A stretch of DNA of 64,000 nt, taken from positions 24,952,364 through 25,016,363 of the forward strand of contig CM073322.1 in the NCBI GenBank assembly GCA_037043015.1, given 5' to 3'. Made by a program: the position numbers and the translations under genes. The number at the start of each line of letters is the position of its first letter. The first letter of the stretch is position 1. Of this stretch, positions 11,281-23,264 are shown one piece after another. Below the pieces are notes generated by a model that saw nothing but the letters and a program-made list of their open reading frames with translations, made no database searches and was not told the DNA's origin. The stretch comes from Bryum argenteum (taxonomy: Eukaryota > Streptophyta > Bryopsida > Bryales > Bryaceae).

Positions 11281-12148
11281 ATGATAGTTTACTTAGTTAA
11301 TAGAAGAACAATAGACCTCCTCTTTGTGAAAAACTCATAGATTTCCTTTTCATGCAAGATTTTAAAATGATTTTATTATTCATGTGTATCTTTTTATTAT
11401 AATAGATTTTGTAAGAGATGTAAGAGAATCTCGACGATTGTCCTTATGATGAGAGGTGATTATTATTTTGATTTTGAGGCTAATAAAAATTTAAAATTAA
11501 TTTGGTACCCTCTAATTTCAAAGTGGCACACGGAAATAGTGCATAATATGCATGTATGATTGGTTTGGGTGGCTTGAAGATTTATATGCTAATTAGCTTG
11601 GCACTTCCAATGTTGACTTGGCTTCACGTTGTATGTCGTTGGCTTGACTTGGCTTCGGACTATGTGTGCTTGCTTGACTTGGCTAAGAACCATGTGTGTT
11701 CTTTGTTTAGACCTATGTGTGATTGTGCTTGACTTAGGATTATGTCTCTTTCCTTGAAGATTTTCTTTATTTTGTCTGACTTTTTATATGCACAGTGCTT
11801 ATGTTTTCAGTTGTTGTTGGTCTTCAGACACTATCATAGATAGAAAATTTTGTAGCCTGGTTGTGGACATTAATTTATATAGGTAGAATTACTCTATAGA
11901 ATTATCAACAATTGAGCAGTGTTGCAGCTTTATTTTTTCTCATTATTTTGTTCTTTCTAAGAAAAATGCATGTATTTTCACTCTCTCTTTGAGATTTTTA
12001 GAACGTTCAAATTTTTGCCAATCCCTGCTTCTGATCAGCTCAAATGAGGTTTATGGTCTAGTGTCATACGTTTGTGTCCATTCACGCGCTCTTCTCCTCT
12101 CTATTAGAGTCAGGGTCTTTTACTTTTGTCTCCGTGTTTCATCGAATT
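11281..12148. other. Spacer, no gene recognised
   Basis: Contains repeated GGCTTGACTTGG phrases at 11610-11690. It also holds the left arm of an inverted repeat (about 11933-11988) whose partner lies at 12525-12572, on the other side of the CACTA-like end at 12149. Confidence 0.4.
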
Positions 12149-15108
12149 CACTGTAGGAAGAGAGGGGGGTTTGCAACGTTACGAACATTATTTTTGCATA
12201 AACGTTGTTCAAGTTCAGCAACATATTGGTACTTGCTCAAGCAACGTTTTCAACCTCAAATTTACGAAATAATAATTAACGAAGCTTGGTAATTTAGTAA
12301 TTTATTTTATTTTATTTATTTATTTATTTATTTATTTTTGAGAAAGTTGCTTCATGTAAGCAACAATGGAGAAAAAAATGATGCAAACCCCTAAATTGTA
12401 ATAGTGACTGTTGATGAATCTTATTTTTTACGATCATTGTGAGTCAAGGGTTTGTGGTCGAGAAATTTAGTTGTGTTTTACATACGAGAACGATGTTGGA
12501 ACTAAAACCTTTCTTGCGTTTTTCTTAGAAAGAACAAAATAATGAGAAAAAATAAAGCTGCTTGAGCGACATGAGTCCCCACGTGCATGAAAGGCTTTAG
12601 TTCCAACATCATTAAATATTTGAAGCACCTGTTTTTTTAAGTTTTGAGTGCATACAAACTGTAAGGGGGATAATGTTTTACAAAAAACACTTAGAGTTTC
12701 AAATAAAAGGTGAATATATCAAGAAATAATGGCTTGACAAGCTAATGAAATTTTTATCTTAGACACTCAACTCCACCATCGTTATTCTTCATATATCTAG
12801 TAAAATAGAGTTAACTCACAAAGCTTAAAGTTAGTACTAAGTCTTATTTTCTTTTTTGTAGAAAAGGCCAAACTTAGTGTCTTTGTCAACTTTTTGGAGT
12901 GTGACGTGTAAAAAAGGTACTAAGTACTCGTACCCGTTGAGGAATTTTTTTAGGTCTTCAGGTTATTCAATCATATTCAAGCATTGGTATAATGGCATAT
13001 GAAAACCAGATTATAATATAAAACCTTAAGGGGAGGATAATTTAAGTTTGAAATAGAGAAGTACAGCTTGTTTACAATTGTAACTGTCAAAATACATGGT
13101 CACTCTAGTACACCTTCACCCACAAGCTTTACAAGAAGCGTAAATCCGCAATCCTTAAGTCAATTTATAACTTACCATTCTTCATCTTTCTTGTTTCGTA
13201 CAAACTCAAAACCTCAACTTTGTAAGAATGGCGTTACTCCATGTACAGTACCCACCAACAAGTTTACGTTCAGGAATGAAACAAGAGAACATGCCGCAAT
13301 CTTCAAACAATTGCCATGTTCACAAAAATAATCCAAATTACCAACTACAAGTTGTATCGGAGAGATGATGTAGTATTCTATATCATCATTTGAAGAAATT
13401 CCAATAAAAACTAGAAATTCTATCTTAATATACAACTTTTTAACATATTATTTACTATTTATCCTTAGCTCTTATTAGAAGCTACTATTGTTGAGGCATG
13501 AAACAATGAAAACCTTCAACCATCTCTAAAGAAAGCTATTCCGATACACTTTCTATATATGCAATTCCTTTTTAGAAAAACATTGAATTGTACCCCCCAT
13601 GAAGCCCAACATTGAACTTTTGTACTCTAAGTAAATGTCACGATAAACAAAAGCAACTTCAAGTGATCATAACTACCACCCGGAATAACCAAATTCCATG
13701 ACACTACCACCAAAGTGCTCGAAATGTAGCGAACGCTATCAAAACTATCGCTTTCGTGCTAATCCAAGCCTCATGTGTAAGAAAAGGCCATGAGCAATCA
13801 CAACACTTTAGAATGTTTATGTAACTTTTTCAATAAGAGACAACATCAAGGTCTCTCACACTAACTCACCTCAATATTTGTGAATGTAAGCCACATATAT
13901 GTAAAGGGCATCAAAAGAGGTTACTAGAGAGATATTAATACTCTTTTTCCCAACAAACCTCACCATGAAATGATCTTCATAACATCTAAAGGTAGATACC
14001 AAAAGTAAGTTAAAAGATACTAAAGTTATCAAATCAATTTACACTTTTTATAGAGATTTTTCATACATTGGTAAAGAAAACTTCACTACCTTACTCTCAC
14101 ACTTCATAATTTGCAATTTGGATAGATTTTACAAACATGGTGATCATTTGAAAGTTGAGGGTATGTAATCTCTGCTTGCTCTGAACGTAAACTTCTTAGT
14201 GGGTACTGTACAATTTTGGCACGGCGTTCTTAAGCATATCATTTTAGAGGCATATTTAGTCATGCTTCTAAAATGGCATGTTTTTCTATATCACGCACGT
14301 TCTCCATAATATCAACCTATTTCTTTAAAATCACCAAAATTCCTTAATACATTACGATATGATAGTTTTTGATCTTTTCAAGGCAAATGATTCTGAACAG
14401 CAAATCAGAAACATTGTTGTTTCTGAACAGCCATTCACAAATATTCTCCCACAGTGCCGGTATACGTTGTTAAGTTCGCATCTCCGAGCTTGCAATTTCG
14501 GTACACATTTACTATTCAATCCATTCCTTCCTGAGCCAGATGATCAACTGCTTCACTTCTGAAGAATCAAATCAGGCCTCATACATATTCATATGATAAC
14601 AACCACCGCTATGTCTGCTCTTGCAATCAAGGTTATCGTCTCAGGAGAAAGTAGCGCCTTTTACAGTGGCTGCTCATTTCCATTTCAACAACAGATATTT
14701 TAAGTCAACATCGTAGTACGACCGAACAGATGCTCATGCATCATATACTGAATCAACGGAAGTGCTAGGCCACACTTCTGATTCATATCATTCAACCCCC
14801 GGAGTGCGAAACAAGGTTAGTCGTGAACTGATGGACTTGAAAACTAACTAAAATGATACACTACTACAATGTGGGGGGCATGGGGTTACAATGTTCTGTT
14901 CTCCAATGTTGCTCAAGTGCAGGAACATTTTGGAGCTTGCTTTAGCACTGCATCACCAAGTACCAAATCACTAAGCAACGATATTAATAATTTTGTAAAT
15001 TTGAGGTTAAATACGTTGCTTGAGAAAGTATTAGGACGTTGCTAGACTTGAACAACATTTACACAAAAACAACGTTTGTCACGTTGCAAACCCCCTCTTC
15101 TAGTAGTG
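12149..15108. mobile_element. CACTA-like non-autonomous element with long inverted ends
   Basis: The left end CACTGTAGGAAGAGAGGGGG and the right end CCCCCTCTTCTAGTAGTG begin inverted termini that stay similar for about 150 bp (12149-12300 and 14955-15108), with shared words such as TTTGCAACGT and TACTTGCTCAAGCAACG. The 5'-CACT(A/G) start fits the CACTA/EnSpm group. The flanks (ATT / ATA) are not a clean 3-bp duplication. The 3-kb interior has no recognisable transposase. A family-B MITE fragment lies inside at about 14215-14455. Confidence 0.55.
14215..14455. mobile_element. Family B MITE fragment
   Basis: Matches the interior of the complete copy at 36832-37266: AAAATGGCATGTTT, TCCATAATATCA, AACATTGTTGTTTCTGAACAG. 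Both termini are missing. Confidence 0.55.
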
Positions 15109-15420
15109 ATATGAGTATTGAAGAAGGAAGATCTAGCGATTAAGGTAGAATATGACCGAATGTGTTACACCAGCTTCACCACAGAGCTGAAAGAAGAAAT
15201 AGCCAAAGGCGGAGAAGCCTACTTAGAGCAGAAACCCAGCTTTAAGCGGAAGTTCAAGCTGCCGGAGATGGCGGATCGGAGGAATTGAAGCGGGAGTGCT
15301 GAACGATTCGTTCACGGTGAAGCCCAAGTCCTCGGAGCCTCGCAAGATTTACAACACTAACGAAGCAGTAGCCACCAAGAAGCCAAGTCTTCTTCCACCA
15401 GCGTAGTCAGATCATAGCAT
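15109..15420 (+). pseudogene. Frameshifted gene fragment of unknown family
   Basis: Open from about 15164: TSFTTELKEEIAKGGEAY then LEQKPSFKRKFKLPEMADR, stopped by TGA at 15286. A neighbouring frame then continues with gene-like composition (LNDSFTVKPKSSEPRKIYN ... SLLPPA) to TAG at about 15405. The strong codon bias and the shift suggest a recently broken 3' exon. It abuts the right end of the CACTA-like element, so insertion may have separated it from its 5' part. No family is recognised. Kinship with the 5644 fragment is possible but unproven. Confidence 0.45.
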
Positions 15421-16842
15421 AATAACGAATGTATTCGGAGTAGCTGAACACATACTTGAATAAACTTGCGTTTGAAATTTGCTCACATAGAATAAAAGCC
15501 CCGCATGGCCTGGGACTATGATTGATAAGGCTTACGTTTAAGATCACCTGCATTGAGCACAAAATTGAGTATCAGCAGACGTTGCCAATCATTCGGAACT
15601 AGTGCAGCATTCGATCACAATGTCAAAGGTTGTCATTTCCTTCATAAGAAGCAAAAACATGAATAGAAGAAATCTATGCATAATTTGCTACTGACTCACC
15701 TGTCACTGATGTACAAAATGCTCTTACCTGTTCAAGAATTTCATCTCAAAAAAGCCGCAACTGGCACTCTCGAAATCACCTCATGAAATGGCCATTGATG
15801 TAAAATTATTATCGTGATCTAGCATCCATGTGCAAACTGCCGGACTCCGTGCAAACTTCTATACATTTAACTGCAAACAGTCGAGCAGGATGCAAGTTGT
15901 GCTTGATGAACTTTTTTACGTTCTAGCACTCGGATCACAAAAATTCTGTAAGCAGACCTACAGACTCTCATGGATTGTAAGAGCTGGTATACATATAGAT
16001 AAGGGGAAATGTTATCCTCAAAGGTATAAAAGGCTCCATGTGTAAACCATTCTCTTCGATTCCTATCACATAATGTCTAAGTAGGCTTCTCTGGCGGAAA
16101 GCAAGATAGTTGAAGCACCGGACATTTGATCGAAAGACATGTATGTGTCCGGTGCTTCGATTATCTTGCTTTGTTGAATTATCTGCTTTGTTGAATTATC
16201 TGCTTCTAGGTGTTGTGAAAATGTACTCATGATCTTCAATCCTGTAATGAATTTCCATGATCTTGGAACTAACGAAGCAAAATCCTTGAACAATTTAAAT
16301 GAGTACTAAGAACACGCTTGTGGTGTAATAAAGTATGAGCATGTAGAAACTTCTGCAAGTAAAAATGCAAGTAGAAATTCAACCATAATTGGTCGAGGAG
16401 TGGCTCACAGTGGGCATAATATTGTCACAGATGGAACTTGAAAATTTCCAATTAATTGAAGACAGTGTTGTCTTCTCAGACAGAATTCCTATTCAATTGT
16501 GAGACACAATTTAGATAAGGTGTACATCTTAGACGTCATCAATGTATCAAAGATACGTCTCATCTAATTTACGTGTGACAAATTAATAGGAATTTTATTT
16601 GATAAGACAACCCCGATTGAAAATGGTGTTTCATCATGAACAGATGATACTTGGTTATTTGAACGACTGATACTTTGAGCTAACCACTTCACAAAACGAG
16701 CATCATCTTCTTCTTGGGCTGGATAAGTCAGGTTTATTGACCTGTAACATGTACAATGCTGCTCAAGGACGTTAAAGCTGCACTCTGAAATTCGTACGCA
16801 CTTGTTGACCTTCTTGAGTTTCATATTTTGTTACCAAAGACA
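15421..16842. other. Spacer with a small inverted repeat
   Basis: No gene recognised. Between about 16100 and 16175 GCAAGATAGTTGAAGCACCGG is inverted as CCGGTGCTTCGATTATCTTGC. It is followed by a 21-bp tandem duplication, TTTGTTGAATTATCTGC. Confidence 0.5.
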
Positions 16843-16972
16843 CACTAGTGCATATGTGGTCTCAGTAGAGGAAACGAGTAGACCCAAATTAGCAAAAAGA
16901 ACCCAAGCTTGAGATCGTTTTGCCACTTTAAGTATACTTGTTTCATCTACTCAGACCACATATGCACTAGTG
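16843..16972. mobile_element. 130-bp CACTA-type foldback MITE
   Basis: The ends CACTAGTGCATATGTGGTCT / AGACCACATATGCACTAGTG are perfect 20-bp inverted repeats and continue imperfectly (AGTAGAGGAAAC / GTTTCATCTACT). ACA directly flanks both sides (16840-16842, 16973-16975), the 3-bp target duplication expected for the CACTA group. A degenerate relative lies at 45300-45430. Confidence 0.8.
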
Positions 16973-17752
16973 ACACCACATATTGTGCACAGATATAAAT
17001 TGATGGATGTGTCTCACTTCTTGATTGGTTTGAGGCTAATGACTTCAAAATGTAGAAGAATTAGAATTTTTTTGTTCTTTGCAAACTTACAGAAAATCAC
17101 AAACTAAAGATAAATTTTATGGAGTCATCGTTTGTTGTCATGAATTCTTCTTCGTCACGTACACAGATAGTGCTTGTACCTTCCAACAAAATAACACTCA
17201 TTCTTCACATGCGAGTCTACTCATTGTGTCAGTTTGTGACATTATGGTACACCGGAAAGTCCAACCCTCATGGCCTGGCTGCAGCTAAGCATAAAAAATT
17301 ATTGCAACAGTGTAAAAGCTTAGGTGGCACCAAGTTGGTCCTTAAACTCATGACAGAACATTAGACCTGTAAGTTTACAGCATACTCCAGAGAAACGTGG
17401 TCAATGGCCTCCAAGGTCAACACGATTACGTAAGGAGTGAGGCAAGCAGGTTGTGGACTTTTGTGCTACTCTCCTACATGAACGAAGGTAATGAATAATC
17501 CTAGATTTTTGATTCTGGAAAGACTTGGTTCCAACACTCGTTTCACAAAGAATCCAAGATCTGAAATTAGTGAGGAATTTCTGATTATAAGACTCACTTT
17601 TTGGAAGGCTCATGCCAACTGGACAAAGAAAATCCAACCATTTTGGACAAATCATGATGTTCTCAGAGTTAGAGGAGTATACTTACTTGGGTAGTGTCGA
17701 GGTTAAATATGCAATTAGTTAACCTTCAAGTAACAGATATGTGAGATATATG
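16973..17752. other. Spacer, no gene recognised
   Basis: Short open frames occur on both strands but without domains, splice context or codon bias. Confidence 0.4.
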
Positions 17753-17859
17753 ATACTTCCTTTGTCCCATTCTTTTTGTCCAATAGGTTCTCTCAAATCT
17801 ACCTTGAGAGGTAGATTTGAGAGAACCTATTGGACAATAAGAATGGGACAAAGGAAGTA
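17753..17859. repeat. 107-bp near-perfect foldback
   Basis: The two arms of about 50 bp (TACTTCCTTTGTCCCATTCT ... reversed as ATGGGACAAAGGAAGTA) enclose a loop of about 5 bases, with the junction CTACCTTGAGAGGTAG. It resembles Stowaway-like MITEs. A relative at 44814-44899 shares GTTCTCTCAAATCTA. Confidence 0.85.
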
Positions 17860-18236
17860 CAAGATTAGCCCTAAATTACGCTAATGGGTGAAGTGTGATT
17901 TCTACGCTTTTCATTCTTTTCATTTTCCACTTTTTTGACATGTATACAATACAGATTTTTTTACTTATTTTTTATGAGTGTGCTGTGAATTGATATAGAA
18001 CCTATGTGATGTGTGTTGTATGTGAGAGTGCTCTAAAATGAAGCGGTACTAAAATGGAGTTCTAGGTTACTTTACCCAGTGGTTCAAATAATTTGTTTAC
18101 CTAATAATATCATATACTAACCGCAAACTTTGTGTGGAGTCAATAATACAATTAATCTCTTGCCCCAAACAATTATGTCTTTGGCAAGAATTCTTAACAA
18201 ATTGGGGGCCTTCTCCACAATAGTATGAATTGGCCC
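17860..18236. other. Spacer, no gene recognised
   Basis: No coding exon, tRNA or clear repeat is recognised. Confidence 0.4.
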
Positions 18237-18494
18237 TTAAGGTATGTTCCGACTTGGCCTTAAAGGTGGTGTTAGAAGGCCGTCTTATCTTCTTAAAAGA
18301 GTATGTGTTGGGAGGTGCTTAATCAGAGAGGGGAGGTGCTTAACCCTTAAATCCCCAAGCAAGTGCGATGGGCTTTTTTCCAATAGAATTTGCTTTGCAC
18401 CTCTCACTTTACTCAACTTCTCACTTATATTTTGATGTCAAACTGTCACCTTCTTATAATGCATTCATAAAGTACAATTTTACAATTGAAATCA

Positions 18495-18751
18495 ACCTCA
18501 ATTCCGTTAAAATGGCACTATGCCATGGGCCATTTTGTCACACCAAATCTTACATATGCGCTCACAAGGAGTGGTGTATTATGTTATATGACAAAAAAAT
18601 TTAAAATACCACTCCTTTATATACATTGTCACTCATTTTCCATAATATCACCTTCAAATTCTGTTATATCACATGGTTTTTGAACTGCAGTTCAGAAAGT
18701 TAAGGTGTGCCATTTTAGCGGCATAACGCCATTTTAACGGAATTGGGGATA
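18495..18751. mobile_element. Family B MITE inserted in a family A MITE
   Basis: The ends CCTCAATTCCGTTAAAATGG and CCATTTTAACGGAATTGGGG are inverted repeats. The flanks share ATCA (18491-18494 and 18752-18755), and the disrupted family-A sequence resumes on the other side, so the order of insertion is clear. Confidence 0.8.
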
Positions 18752-19308
18752 ATCACAAGTGATTTTGTGGTTTGAAAGGATTGTCGTAGGTAGGTTGGGT
18801 TGTACATAACCTTGTAGAAGATTGCAAGCTCATCATTGAGCCCGAGTCCAAAAGATGTTGTGATTCAATTTTGGGCTGCCCGTTTCAGACCCCATGGGCA
18901 TTTAAAGGTTAATCAGAGAGGGGAGGTGCTTAACCCTTAAACGCCCATGGGGTCTAAAACGGGCAACCTAAAATTGGATTTCAGCATCTTTTGGACTTGG
19001 GCAACATGAATAGTGCACTTTTTGAACTTGGGCAGCATGAATGAACCAATCAATGATGAGCTTGCAACCTCCTACAAGGTTATGTACAACCCCAACCTAC
19101 CTACCACAATCCTTTCAAACCATAAAATCATACATACATATTGTGATTTGAATTGTAAAATTTCACTTTTTGAATGCAAAATATAAGTGAAAAGTTGATT
19201 ACAGTGAGAGCACAGGGAAGATTCTGTTGGAATCAAGCCCCTCGGGCTTGCTTGGGCATTTAAGGGTTAATCAGAGAGGAGAGGTGCTTAATCAGCGAAC
19301 GGAGGTGC

Positions 19309-19565
19309 TCAACCCCTAAAGATCCACGATGTTTTAGGAGCTTGAAATCCCAACATTGACCACTATATACTAATGGGGTTACAAACAATATTTTTGGAAA
19401 TTGTTTATACTTTCAACCGTAGTATCTTGAAGTAGACTACCATTGGTAGTAGTGTCAACCGTTGAATCATCATTAGATGTGAGATCATAACATTTGAAGT
19501 TGACTGAAATTTTTTTTGCCTTGACGGTAAAGCCGAATCGGTGGCCGTGGTCGTTTAGGGGTTAA
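19309..19565. mobile_element. TTAA-type MITE, family C
   Basis: It runs from AACCCCTAAAGATCCACGATG to GGTCGTTTAGGGGTTAA, about 255 bp, and matches the copy at 43364-43621 along its whole length. It contains the shared core TCAACCGTTGAATC ... GTGAGATCATAA. The left TTAA is mutated to TCAA. Confidence 0.8.
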
Positions 19566-20763
19566 CCTTTAAAGGCGCGTGTCAGCCCCTCGGGTTGTTT
19601 TCCAACAGAATCTTGCCTTTAGCTCTTTTGATTCTCAATTTTTCACTTATTTTTTTATATCATTCTAGTCACCTTTTTGTGATGCATCTACAAAGTGAAA
19701 TCCTACAATTCAAATCGCAATTTGTATGAGTGATTTGTGCTTTGAAAGGATTGTGGTAGGTAGGTTGGGATTGCACAAAACCTTGTAGGAGGTTGCAAAC
19801 TCATCATTGATTGGTTCATTCATGCTGCCCAAGTTCAAAAAGTGACTATTCATGTTGCCCAAGTCCAAAAGATGCTGAGATCCAATTTCGGGTTGCCGAT
19901 TGAGGAGTGGAAGGACCTTTAACCCTTAAAGGCGCCTGTCAGCCCCTCGGGCTGTTTTCCAACAGAATCTTGCCTGTAGCTCTTTTGATTCTCAATTTTT
20001 CACTTATTTTTTAATATCATTCTGGTCACCTTGTTGTGATGCATTCAAAGAGTGAAATTTTACAAATCAAAGCACAATTTGTATGAGTGATTTTGTGCTT
20101 TGAAAGGATTGTGGTAGGTAGGTTGGGGTTGTACATAAACTTGTAGGAGGTTGCAAGCTCATCATTGATTGGTCCATTCATGATGCCCAAGTTTTAAAAG
20201 TGCACTATTCATGATGCCCAAGTCCAAAAGATGTTGTGATCCAATTTTGGGCTGCTCGTTTCAGACCCCGAGGACCTTTAAGGGTTAACCCTTAAACGCC
20301 TGAGCGGCCCCGAGGGGGCTGTTTCCAACAGAATCTCCTCTGTAGCTCTCAAACACAATAACTTTTCACTAATATTTTGATGTCAAATTGGTCACCTTCT
20401 TCTCATGCATTCAAAAAGTGAAATTTTAGAATTCAAATCACAATTTGTATGAGTGATTTTGTGCTTTGAAAGGATTGTGGAAGGTAGGTTGGGATTGTAT
20501 AATACTTGTAGGAGGTTGCAAACTCATCATTGATTGGATCATTCATGATGCCCAAGTTCAAAAAGTGCACTATTCATGATGCCCAAGTGCAAAAAATGCT
20601 GTGATCCAATACTGGGCTGCCCAAATCCGTATAGCTAGGCGTTTAAGGGTTAAGGGTTAATCAGCGAGGGGAGGTGAGGGACTCGTCGGTGCCGAATGGG
20701 ATCTGCAGTGAGCTGTAGTGACCTCGGACGGCTGCGGACGCTCGCACTCCAGCCAACAGACCC

Positions 20764-21245
20764 GGCAGCAGTTACACCTACGCATTTTACCTCGGATGCT
20801 CTAACCTTACACATGTGATTCAAAGTTCAATTCAATCTAAAACTTCTGTTTCTGTAGCGCACATCCCATGTTTATATTGTTTCTTATGAAAACTTCAATC
20901 ATGTGATGAGTCCAATCCATGGATTTTGAATCTTGCTTCGACGTTGCTTCTTTTCTGGTATTCAAGCTAAAAAACACGTCAGCGGACCGAAATAGAATGA
21001 TGCAAATATACCTACGGCAGCAGTTATACCTACGGATTTTTACCTCGGATGCTCTAACCTTGTACGTGTGATTCGATCTAAAACTTCTGTTTCTGTAGCG
21101 CACATCCCATGTTTATATTGTTTCTTATGAACCTTCTTCACAAAAACTTCAATCATGTGATGAGTCCAATCCATTGAGTTTGAATCGTTGCTTCTTTTTT
21201 GGTATTCATGCAAAAATAAATGTCAACGGACTGAAATAGAAGCAA
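20764..21245. repeat. Direct tandem duplication, about 250-bp unit
   Basis: GGCAGCAGTTACACCTACG at 20764 recurs at 21016 with the following 230 bp, including TCTGTTTCTGTAGCGCACAT and ATCATGTGATGAGTCCAATC. Small indels show that the copies have diverged. No coding function is evident. Confidence 0.85.
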
Positions 21246-21296
21246 CTACAATACATTACTTTAGTACCAGAACAAAAAGCTCTTACTATGTCCCTT

Positions 21297-21412
21297 TCTA
21301 AGGTACATGCTCCCCCATGGACCTTGTTGTATGGGTACCTCAAAGCCCTTTGGGGGGATACTATGTCAAATATCTTCAAGGCACTAGTAATTAGGCTAGA
21401 AACTAATGGTAC
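21297..21412 (+). mobile_element. Truncated SINE fragment
   Basis: Matches the body of the SINE copies at 26537 and 51322 in the opposite orientation (GGACCTTGTTGTATGGGTAC, CTTTGGGGGGATACTATGTC, TCTTCAAGGCACTAGTAA). It lacks the tRNA-like head. Confidence 0.7.
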
Positions 21413-21482
21413 AACACGGTAAAGCTGAAATATGATTAAACCATATGTAAATAATTGACATTTGTATCAGTAACTATTGAAG

Positions 21483-22250
21483 GTCCGTAAATCTCAAAAT
21501 GGGTTTTTGTGATTTTGGGCAATTTAGATGAAGAGGTTAGAAGTAGTATTTTTGCTTAAGATTTCTACAAGGTGCTACTTATCATGCAAAATGTATGCCG
21601 TCAAAATTTGCAAAGTCAAAATCCAATTTTTGAACCTTCTGAAAAATTAAGTTTCAAGTCCGAATTATAATTAAGACTTTTTTTTTCTTTTCTATTTTTT
21701 TTTCTTTTTTTTGAAAATATGTTTGTAACTAAGTACTGTAGTGACCCAACTCAAAGAGTTTACCAATTCTACAAGAGTAGCCTTCAAAAATTACAAAAGA
21801 AATCCTCAATTTTATTTATTTTTATTATTTTGGAATTATTTCTTTAATTTTCAAAATATGTCAAAATTCAAGATTAAGGAATTTTCTTGAAAAATATTTT
21901 TGCTCAAAAATCAAAAACTCATAAAGGTATCTACTCACCCTTCACTATTTTCCTAAACAAAATACAATGAACATGATAAATGATTTTCCAAATTTTTGTT
22001 TTTATACCTTCCCTTAAATTTATATCTACACGAAGGTCCGAAAAGCAGAATGAGTCTCTCAAGTTATGATCTCAAAAATGGTAAAGATCCAACGGTTGAA
22101 ATTTAACATGGTATTTCAGATAGTAGTTTTCTTTTGGGATCTTATGGTTAGAAATCCTTCTAAAATTGCACTATTTGACTTTAGAGATCCAAAAATTTTT
22201 GGGTTAAGTGAGTAAGAATTAACTAAGTACACACATACACATGCATTGGT
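21483..22250. mobile_element. Degenerate TTAA-type element, family D
   Basis: Follows the order of blocks seen in the element at 48806-49739: the ATGAAGAGGTTAGAAGTAGT block near the left, a TGCAAAGTCAAA block, CCTCAATTTTATTT, then GGTAAAGATCCAACGGTTGA. Ends are eroded. Confidence 0.5.
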
Positions 22251-22332
22251 TTTGTCCCGTGATTTAAATGTGCTACAAATCCATCAACTACAGTAATTGC
22301 ACTTAACACTTGGCACTCTTTTATCCAACAGC

Positions 22333-23264
22333 TTAACCCCTAAAAATCCAGGGGTTTCCTCGACCTCCAGAACCAAAAACTGCCATTTTTCACCTTCGTT
22401 GGAAAATGGGGAAATGGAGAAACTTTTTTTTCTGGTTTTAGACTTTGAACCGTAAGATCTTGTACCTAACTTGTATACAAAGGACTGGTCAAAATTTCAA
22501 CCGTTGGATGTTTGTCATTTGTGAGATCATAACAATCAAAGTTTGACCAACACTTTTTTTTTGCCGCTACGTGAGAGGCATTGTCTAAATGGTGCCAAGG
22601 GCAACTTGATGATTGTTATTCCAAATATTTTTCCCTCATTTTTTTTCATGTAGGTAATCAAGTTGGTTATGCTCATGCAAAATTTTAGAGACCAATTCCA
22701 CTTTTTGACCTTAATGTAAAATATTTTATGAAAGGTCTAAAAACAACCATATAGTAAAACAAGCACCACGTATGATATATTTAGTTTGAGAAAATCTTGA
22801 CGGTGAGAAGGTGCATTTATGATAATGTGAATTTCGAAAAAAAAAAAATCTTGGAAAAAATCCAAAATCTCGAATTTTGGCAATTTTTGAAAGAAAAAAT
22901 TGTAAAATTACTAGAAATTGTGAAGATTGTTTTGAAAGTTTTGGAGGCTGCCCTTGTAAAATTGGTAAACTTTTTGACTTCGGACACTTTGGAATTTGAA
23001 TAGTAATTTGGTAATGAACATATTTCTAAAAAAAATAAAATTAAAAAAATTATTTCAAACTGCCCGTTTTGGACTTGAAACCTAAAATTTCTAGGTGAAG
23101 GTTATAAAATTAAAATTTGACTTTGAAAATTTTACCACATACACATTACTGTATGGGGAGCACCCAATAAAAATCTTAGGCAAAAATATCAATTTAAATG
23201 CTTAAAATGAGCTGCCCGAAATCTCAGAAAACCGAATTGGTTTTCCTGGATTTTTAGGGGTTAA
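22333..23264. mobile_element. TTAA-type element, family D, complete copy
   Basis: TTAACCCCTAAAAATCCAGG at the left is mirrored by CCTGGATTTTTAGGGGTTAA at the right, a perfect 20-bp inverted terminus including TTAA. Length is 932 bp. Internal blocks match 48806-49739 in reverse orientation. The core CAACCGTTGGATG ... GTGAGATCATAA is near 22499. No long frame. Confidence 0.85.

Larger units (their letters stand above)
18238..20683. mobile_element. Nested cluster of TTAA-type MITEs
   Basis: Inside remains of a Tourist-like element (left end about 18238) sit at least five family-A copies and one family-C copy, mostly sharing TTAA junctions: 18340-18912 (A, minus-like orientation, split by a family-B insert), 18930-19270 (A), 19309-19565 (C), 19562-19922, 19919-20288 and 20285-20653 (A, three in a row in the same orientation). 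The spacer phrase AATCAGAGAGGGGAGGTGCT precedes copies at 18321 and 18911 and recurs in altered form at 19270 and 20659. No coding potential. Confidence 0.85.
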
